Assembly: GCA_963778025.1 (NCBI GenBank) | Contig: CAVZTA010000019.1 | Coordinates: forward strand, 186,001 to 250,000 | From: CAVZTA01 sp963778025 | GTDB lineage: Bacteria; Chloroflexota; Limnocylindria; Limnocylindrales; CSP1-4 | DNA length: 64,000 bases | Reading direction: 5' to 3' | In this document: one piece after another, positions 59,290 to 64,000 of the stretch | How positions within the stretch are numbered: the first letter of the stretch is position 1 | How the letters are laid out: the number at the start of each line of letters is the position of its first letter | Notes under the pieces: model-generated | What the model was told of the DNA's origin: nothing | Databases searched by the model: none | What the model saw: only the letters and a program-made list of their open reading frames with translations | Translations under genes and position numbers: made by a program

Positions 59290-60942
59290 ATGGACGTCGT
59301 CCTGGTCGGGTTGCCGGGGAGCGGCAAGAGCGTCGTCGGCCGGCGCCTGGCGTCCCGTCACGGAGCGACGTTCCTCGACCTCGACGAATCGATCGAGCGC
59401 GCGACCGGACGCACGATCCCCGAGATCTTCGAGAGCGACGGCGAGGCGGCGTTCCGCGCCCTGGAGCGGTCGGCGGTCGCCGACCTCGGACCCGCCGACC
59501 CGTCCCCGACGCTGAAGCGGGTGATCTCGACCGGCGGCGGGACGGTCATCGATCCGCGCAATCGCTGGCAGCTGTTCCGCGGCCGGGTCCCGATCTGGCT
59601 CGACGCCCGGCCCGAGGTGCTCGCCCAGCGCCTGCGGCGGTCGGTCCGGGTGCGGCCGCTGGTCACCGGGCGCGATCCGATCGGCGCCGTGCGCGAGCTG
59701 GGTCGCGCGCGAGAGCGCTACTACGCCGCCGCGCATCACCTCAACAGCATCGCCGAGGTGGCGAGCGTCGTGGACGCGGCCGACCGACTGGTGGGCGTGG
59801 GACCGCTCGGCGGCACGGTGCTGCTGCGGGCGTCGACCCGGCTCGGCGACCTGGTCCTTGGCGAGGGCATCGCGGCGGCGGCCGTGGCCGCGGCCCTGCG
59901 ACGGCACGAGGCACGGCGCGCGATCATCGTGTCGGAGCCCGGGGCGTGGGCCGCCGTCGGCGAACGGCTCGCCGATGACCTCCACCACGACGACTGGACG
60001 ATCGGGACGGTCCTGCTGCCACAGGGCGAGGACGCGAAGCGGCTGTCGGTCGTCGAGACGGCCGCGCGCGAGCTGGCGCGGATGCGCGTCGAGCGGGGCG
60101 AGCCGATCGTCGCGGTGGGCGGCGGCGCGCTGGGCGACACCGCCGGCTTCCTCGCCGCGACCTACCTGCGCGGGGTGCCCTGGATCGGCGTCCCCACGAC
60201 GCTCGTGGCGCAGGTGGACTCGTCGATCGGCGGCAAGACGGCCGTCGACCTTCCCGAGGGCAAGAACCTCGTCGGTGCCTTCCACCAGCCGGCGACGGTG
60301 GTGATCGACGTGGCCACGCTTCGATCGCTCCCGCCGCGCCAGCTCCGGGCGGCGCTCGGCGAGTGCGCGAAGATGGCGGCCCTCGGCGACGAGCGACTGT
60401 TCGCGACGCTCGAGGCGGAGGGGCGAGCGCTCGCGGCGGGCGACGCGTCGGCGTGGGCGAGCGGCGCGGCGGCCGAGGTCGTCGAGCGCAGCGCCTGGGC
60501 CAAGGTCGAGACGGTCCTCGCCGATGAGCGCGAGACCGGCGGGCTGGCCGGCGGCCGGATCGCGCTGAACCTGGGGCACACGATCGGCCACGGGCTGGAG
60601 GCGGCCGACGGCTATGCGAACCTGCTCCACGGTGAGGCGGTCGCGTACGGACTTCGGGCGGCGTGCCGGATCGGCGTCGCGCTGGACGTGACGCCGGCGG
60701 AACGGGCGGCCCGCGTCGAGGCGCTGCTGGACCGGCTGTCGCTGGGGGTCGACCCGCTGTCGCTCGGCCGCGACGAGGTGCTCGGGGCGATGGGCACCGA
60801 CAAGAAGCACGCCGGCGGCCGGCAGCGCTGGGTGCTGATCACGGCCGCGGGATCCATCGTCCGGGACGACGTGCCCGACGAGCTGGTGACCGCGGCGCTC
60901 GACGGCGTCCTCGCCGGCCGGCCGGTGGAGGCATCGGCGTGA
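59290..60942 (+). CDS. aroKB: Bifunctional shikimate kinase / 3-dehydroquinate synthase
   Basis: 550 residues. AroK (1-165) shows the P-loop GLPGSGKSVVG, DLDESIE and STGGGTVI, with RPLV as part of the lid. AroB (~180-545) shows LPQGEDAKRL, VGGGALGDTAGFLAATYLRG, TTLVAQVDSSIGGKTAVD, LNLGHTIGHGLE and HGEAVAYGL (zinc site). The fusion joins pathway steps 2 and 5. AroK-AroB fusions are known in several phyla. The stop overlaps the aroQ start (GTGA). Confidence 0.96.
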   Translation: MDVVLVGLPGSGKSVVGRRLASRHGATFLDLDESIERATGRTIPEIFESDGEAAFRALERSAVADLGPADPSPTLKRVISTGGGTVIDPRNRWQLFRGRVPIWLDARPEVLAQRLRRSVRVRPLVTGRDPIGAVRELGRARERYYAAAHHLNSIAEVASVVDAADRLVGVGPLGGTVLLRASTRLGDLVLGEGIAAAAVAAALRRHEARRAIIVSEPGAWAAVGERLADDLHHDDWTIGTVLLPQGEDAKRLSVVETAARELARMRVERGEPIVAVGGGALGDTAGFLAATYLRGVPWIGVPTTLVAQVDSSIGGKTAVDLPEGKNLVGAFHQPATVVIDVATLRSLPPRQLRAALGECAKMAALGDERLFATLEAEGRALAAGDASAWASGAAAEVVERSAWAKVETVLADERETGGLAGGRIALNLGHTIGHGLEAADGYANLLHGEAVAYGLRAACRIGVALDVTPAERAARVEALLDRLSLGVDPLSLGRDEVLGAMGTDKKHAGGRQRWVLITAAGSIVRDDVPDELVTAALDGVLAGRPVEASA

Positions 60943-61376
60943 CGCGGGTCCTCGTGCTGCAGGGGCCGAACCTCAACCTGCTCGGCACGCGCGAGCCCGA
61001 GATCTACGGGCGGGCGACCCTCGACGAGATCCACGAGGGCATCCGTGCGCGGGCGGCGGACCTGGGGCTGGAGATCGACACGTTCCAGTCGAACCACGAG
61101 GGCGCGCTCATCGATCGACTGCACCAGCGCGACTTCGACGTCGCGATCGTCAATGCGGGCGGCCTGACGCACACCTCCGTCGCGCTGCGTGACGCGCTCC
61201 TCGCCGTCCAGCGGCCGTTCTGGGAGGTCCACCTCTCCGATCCGTGGCAACGCGACGACTTCCGCAAGGTGAACTTCCTCCACGACATCGCGGCCGCGTC
61301 GATCGTGGGCCAGGGTCCGCGGGGCTACCACCTGGCGCTCGAGGCGATCGCCGAGCGCTTCGGCGCCGCGTCGTGA
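60939..61376 (+). CDS. aroQ: 3-dehydroquinate dehydratase, type II
   Basis: 145 residues, the usual type II length. VLQGPNLNLLGTREPEIYG contains the catalytic Arg and Tyr, QSNHEGALIDRLH is intact, and NAGGLTHTSVALRDAL corresponds to the family NPGAYTHTS with unusual substitutions. EVHLSDPWQRDDFRKVNF replaces the commoner EVHLSN-REEFR segment. The GTG at 60939 overlaps aroKB and the stop overlaps the chorismate mutase start. Confidence 0.95.
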   Translation: MTRVLVLQGPNLNLLGTREPEIYGRATLDEIHEGIRARAADLGLEIDTFQSNHEGALIDRLHQRDFDVAIVNAGGLTHTSVALRDALLAVQRPFWEVHLSDPWQRDDFRKVNFLHDIAAASIVGQGPRGYHLALEAIAERFGAAS

Positions 61377-61789
61377 CCCGGCGTACGCCGGAGGAGCGGG
61401 CGGCGGCCGATGCGGCGGCGCTCGAGCTCGCCACGCTCCGGGCACGCATCGACGAGCTCGACCGGGAGCTGGTCACGCTGCTCAACGAGCGGGCCGAGGT
61501 GGCTCGCTCGGCCGGGCGGGCCAAGTCGGCCGCCGGCCGGCGGGCGATCCGCGACGGGGGGCGGGAGCGCGAGGTGCTCCTGCGGGTCGCGATGGCGAAC
61601 GAGGGTCCCCTGCCCCAGGCGGACCTCCTCGCCATCTATCGCCGGCTGTTCCGGGCGACGCGGGCGCTGGAGGCGCGGGATCGCGAGCGTGAGGCGGCGG
61701 GCCACGACGGGGTGCCGCCGGAGGAACGGCCGGACGGACATCGTTACGAACGTCCGGACGGACGGCCGGACGAGCCGCCGGCCGGGTGA
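61373..61789 (+). CDS. Chorismate mutase, AroQ-class helical type
   Basis: 138 residues. Helix 1 LRARIDELDRELVTLLNERAEVA carries the conserved Arg and Asp. GRAKSAAGRRAIRDGGREREVL (Lys and Arg) and IYRRLFRATRALE follow. The N-terminal 15 and the last ~35 residues are non-conserved. It converts chorismate to prephenate, leading to Phe/Tyr, which fits the Phe/Tyr attenuator at the operon start. GTGA overlaps join it to aroQ and gluQ. Confidence 0.92.
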   Translation: MTRRTPEERAAADAAALELATLRARIDELDRELVTLLNERAEVARSAGRAKSAAGRRAIRDGGREREVLLRVAMANEGPLPQADLLAIYRRLFRATRALEARDREREAAGHDGVPPEERPDGHRYERPDGRPDEPPAG

Positions 61790-62712
61790 GCGAGGCCGCC
61801 CGGCCCGATCCGCGAGCGCTGCCCGCCGCACCCACGACCCGGTTCGCGCCCGCGCCGACCGGCGACCTGCACCTCGGGCACCTGGTGAACGCGGCGTACG
61901 TGTGGGGCGTCGCCCGGGCTTCGGGGGGCACGGTCGTCCTGCGCATCGAGGACCACGACCGGCAACGCTCGCGCGTCGAGCACGAGCGGGACCTGCTCGC
62001 CGACCTGGATGCGTTGGGGCTCCGACCGGACCGTCCGTCGACGGACTCGCTTCGCTCCGGGCCGTCGGGGTACCGCCAGTCCGACTGCGGTCCACGGTAT
62101 GTCGCCGCGCTGGCGCGGCTGCGGGAGCGAGGGCTCGCCTACGCGTGCGATTGCACACGCTCGACGTTCGCGGCGTGGTCGCGGGACCACGGATCGACGT
62201 TCACCGGTCCGGGCTGTCCCGGCCGCTGTCGGGAGCGAGGGCTGGTCGATGACGGCGTGACGCCGCTGCGTGTGGACCTCGGTGAAGGCGAGGAACCCTG
62301 GGTGGACCTGCTCCTCGGCCCGATGTCCGACTCGCCGACCCGCGCCGGCGACCCACTCGTTCGCGACCGCCACGGCAACTGGACGTACGGCTTCTGCGTG
62401 GTCGTCGACGACCTCGAGCACGGGATCGACCTCGTCATCCGCGGCCGCGATCTGCTCGACGCGACGGCCGGCCAGCTGCGCCTCGCACGCCTGCTGGGGC
62501 GTGAGACCCCGCCGAGCTTCCTGCACCACGCGTTGATCCGGAAGGCCGACGGGTCGAAGCTTTCCAAGGCCGACGGCGACACGTCGGTCCGCTCGCTCCT
62601 CGCGGCGGGGCACACGCCGGGTGAGCTCCTCGGCGAGGCAGCCGCGGCCGTCGGGCTGCTGGACGCGCCGCGACCCGTGACGGCCGAAGCGCTGGGCGAC
62701 CTGTTCGCCTGA
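61786..62712 (+). CDS. gluQ: Glutamyl-Q tRNA(Asp) synthetase-like protein
   Basis: 308 residues, a catalytic-core GluRS paralogue without an anticodon-binding domain. RFAPAPTGDLHLGHLVNAAY (HIGH as HLGH), LRIEDHDRQRSR, a Cys-rich zinc site (CDC, then CPGRC) and KLSKADGDTSVR (KMSKS equivalent) are present. The family attaches Glu to the queuosine at position 34 of tRNA-Asp. It overlaps the chorismate mutase gene (GTGA). The link to aromatic synthesis is positional only. Confidence 0.92.
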   Translation: MSEAARPDPRALPAAPTTRFAPAPTGDLHLGHLVNAAYVWGVARASGGTVVLRIEDHDRQRSRVEHERDLLADLDALGLRPDRPSTDSLRSGPSGYRQSDCGPRYVAALARLRERGLAYACDCTRSTFAAWSRDHGSTFTGPGCPGRCRERGLVDDGVTPLRVDLGEGEEPWVDLLLGPMSDSPTRAGDPLVRDRHGNWTYGFCVVVDDLEHGIDLVIRGRDLLDATAGQLRLARLLGRETPPSFLHHALIRKADGSKLSKADGDTSVRSLLAAGHTPGELLGEAAAAVGLLDAPRPVTAEALGDLFA

Positions 62713-62721
62713 GCGCCCGGA

Positions 62722-63391
62722 TCACGCAGGCTCGGCGCGGTCCTCCATCTCCCAGGCGTGGTCCAGCGCATGCCACGCGATGCGTCGGGCGGCATAGCGA
62801 TGGAGCCACCTGCGGCCCGCGAGCGGCTGGCCGTCGCTGGGTTCCACGAGGACCCGCAGCATGTCGTCGCGCATCGCCGTGATCGCCGCGGCGTCATCGA
62901 TGCCCGGCGCCGGGTGCTTCAGGCCGAGCTGGTTGGCGTACGCGGAATCGGCGTCCATCACGTGAGCCGTCATCTTGTCGCGGTCACGGCCGCCGCCACG
63001 CGGACCCTTCCGGAGGGACTCCGGAGACCGAGCGCGGGTGCGGTCGAAGATCGTCCATGAGGCCTCGACGAGCGCCGCCAGCCGTTCCGCCTCGGCGGCA
63101 TCGACGGGCCGCCGGTCGGCCTTCGAGCTCGCGCTCGGGACGCCGAACGCCGTGCCGGCGCCGCCGGGGATGCGCTGGACCACCTCGAAGTCCGGTCGCG
63201 GCATCGCCCTCCGGGAAGTCGACCTTCGCCTGCTTCGCGACCTTCGCGTAGCGCGGCGCGGCGTCGGCCAGCGCCTGCAGCGCAAGCTCCTCGTCCTTGC
63301 CGGCGCGACACCAGCCGGGCCAATCCTGGGCGCAGGCGAAGACCTTCTTGTCGGTCGTCTCGAGGTAGACGGCGATGCGCTTGTCGGGCAT
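62722..63391 (-). CDS. Conserved hypothetical protein with DinB-like domain (frameshifted)
   Basis: About 222 residues across one frame change near 63207. The N-terminal part (MPDKRIAVYLETTDKKVFACA; RYAKVAKQAKVDFPEGD) resembles HicB-like small domains. The C-terminal part (LVEASWTIFDRTR; DAAAITAMRDDMLRVL; RIAWHALDHAWEMEDR) has the spaced His pattern of DinB/DUF664 four-helix proteins that bind a metal. Function is unknown. The ATG at 63389-63391 follows the trpA stop by 14 nt on the same strand. Confidence 0.7.
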
Positions 63392-63405
63392 GGCCCGAGT
63401 ATCGG

Positions 63406-64000
63406 TCAGGCGGTCGCCTCGGGGCGGCGGGCGGTGGCCGCACGCAGGGAGCGCGACGAGCCGGCCCAGCGCCCGCACGTCACGTCCGTCCGGGCCGAGT
63501 GCGTCGACGAGGGCCGACGCGACGATCACGCCGTCGGCGCCGGCGCGCGCGATCGCCCGCACGTGCGCCGGCTTCGAGACCCCGAACCCGACCGCGACCG
63601 GTGCCGGGGACACGGCCTTCACCTCGCGAACGAGCTTCGTGACCGACGGCGGCAGGCTGGCCCGGGCGCCCGTCACGCCCACCAGCGACACGCAGTAGAG
63701 GAAGCCACCGGTCCGGGCCGCGATCGCGGCGCGGCGGTCGGGGCGGGTCGTCGGCGCGACGAGGTAGACGACGGCGAGCCCTGCCTCCGCGGCGACCGCC
63801 TCGAACGGCGCCCCTTCGTCGGGCGTGAGGTCCGCGACGATGACGCCGCTCGCGCCCGCGTCGACCAGCGCCCGCGCCCGGTCGCGACCATCGCCGCCGC
63901 CGATGAGCTGGTTCGCGTAGCCCATCGGGACGAGCGGGGTGTCGGGGCGCGCCCGCGCGATCCGCCGGACGAGCTCGAGGGAGCGCGGCGAACGTCGCGC
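63406..64000 (-). CDS. trpA: Tryptophan synthase alpha subunit (partial, cut by window end; frameshift near the 3' end)
   Basis: The C-terminal ~200 residues of TrpA: PLVPMGYANQLIGGG, DAGASGVIVADLTPDEG, YLVAPTTRPDR, FLYCVSLVGVTGAR, VAVGFGVSKPAHVRAI and ADGVIVASALVDAL (phosphate-binding Gly/Ser region). The subunit cleaves indole-3-glycerol phosphate. Near 63440 the frame shifts, and a one-base correction restores RAATARRPEATA ending at TGA 63406-63408. The rest of the trp operon presumably lies beyond the window. Confidence 0.92.

Overview
The window is 64 kb of very GC-rich bacterial chromosome carrying mostly core genes. Gene content suggests a Chloroflexota lineage, possibly class Limnocylindria; that placement is inference from remembered protein similarity and gene order, and the 16S gene at 40969-42468 would settle it. 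Supporting traits are a Gram-positive-type long SRP RNA, fused ispDF and aroKB genes, many GTG starts, and secreted PQQ-dehydrogenase/LamG and LysM proteins. There is no CRISPR array, prophage or insertion sequence.

Layout. 1-3441 is the str operon on the minus strand (rpsL, rpsG, fusA, first tuf copy, cut by the window edge) with a clear sigma-70-type promoter. 3642-8056 is a secreted PQQ sugar dehydrogenase with LamG domains. 8203-16389 is rpoC and rpoB. 16857-22162 is one long minus-strand unit: tRNA-Thr(TGT), tRNA-Thr(GGT), second tuf, rpmG, tRNA-Trp, secE, nusG, rplK, rplA, a probable L10 leader, rplJ and rplL. 22197-32254 holds rlmB, cysS, ispDF, a PIN-TRAM protein, radA and clpC. 32571-35946 holds rpsA (S1 with a repetitive acidic tail) and divergent mutM, with overlapping promoters. 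35966-42748 is a LysM protein and a complete rrn operon (16S-Ile-Ala-23S-5S) with promoters and processing stem. 42786-46012 is recR, ybaB, dnaX and the SRP RNA. 46392-54329 is accessory: a lipoprotein, four tRNAs (Ser x3, Arg), a TadA-like deaminase, a PPi-type phosphofructokinase, a beta-hydroxyacid dehydrogenase, a GNAT enzyme, an LtrA-like membrane protein, a permease remnant and an ArsR-SRPBCC pair. 54404-62712 is a tightly overlapped shikimate operon (aroF-aroA-aroE-aroC-aroKB-aroQ-chorismate mutase-gluQ) preceded by a short leader peptide with a Phe-Tyr-Phe run and an intrinsic terminator. 62722-64000 is a DinB-like protein and the 3' part of trpA.

The most interesting observations are: (1) a TadA-family protein whose catalytic Glu is Val, 6 kb from a tRNA-Arg with anticodon GCG instead of the usual ACG, suggesting that inosine decoding of CGN codons was lost; (2) a probable Phe/Tyr attenuator in front of the shikimate operon; (3) low-complexity repeat extensions on S1, RlmB and RpoC.

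Many genes, including essential ones (rpsG, rpoB, ispDF, trpA), carry single-base frameshifts that cluster in patches. Assembly or sequencing indels explain these better than gene decay, so such genes are annotated over their full reconstructed span.
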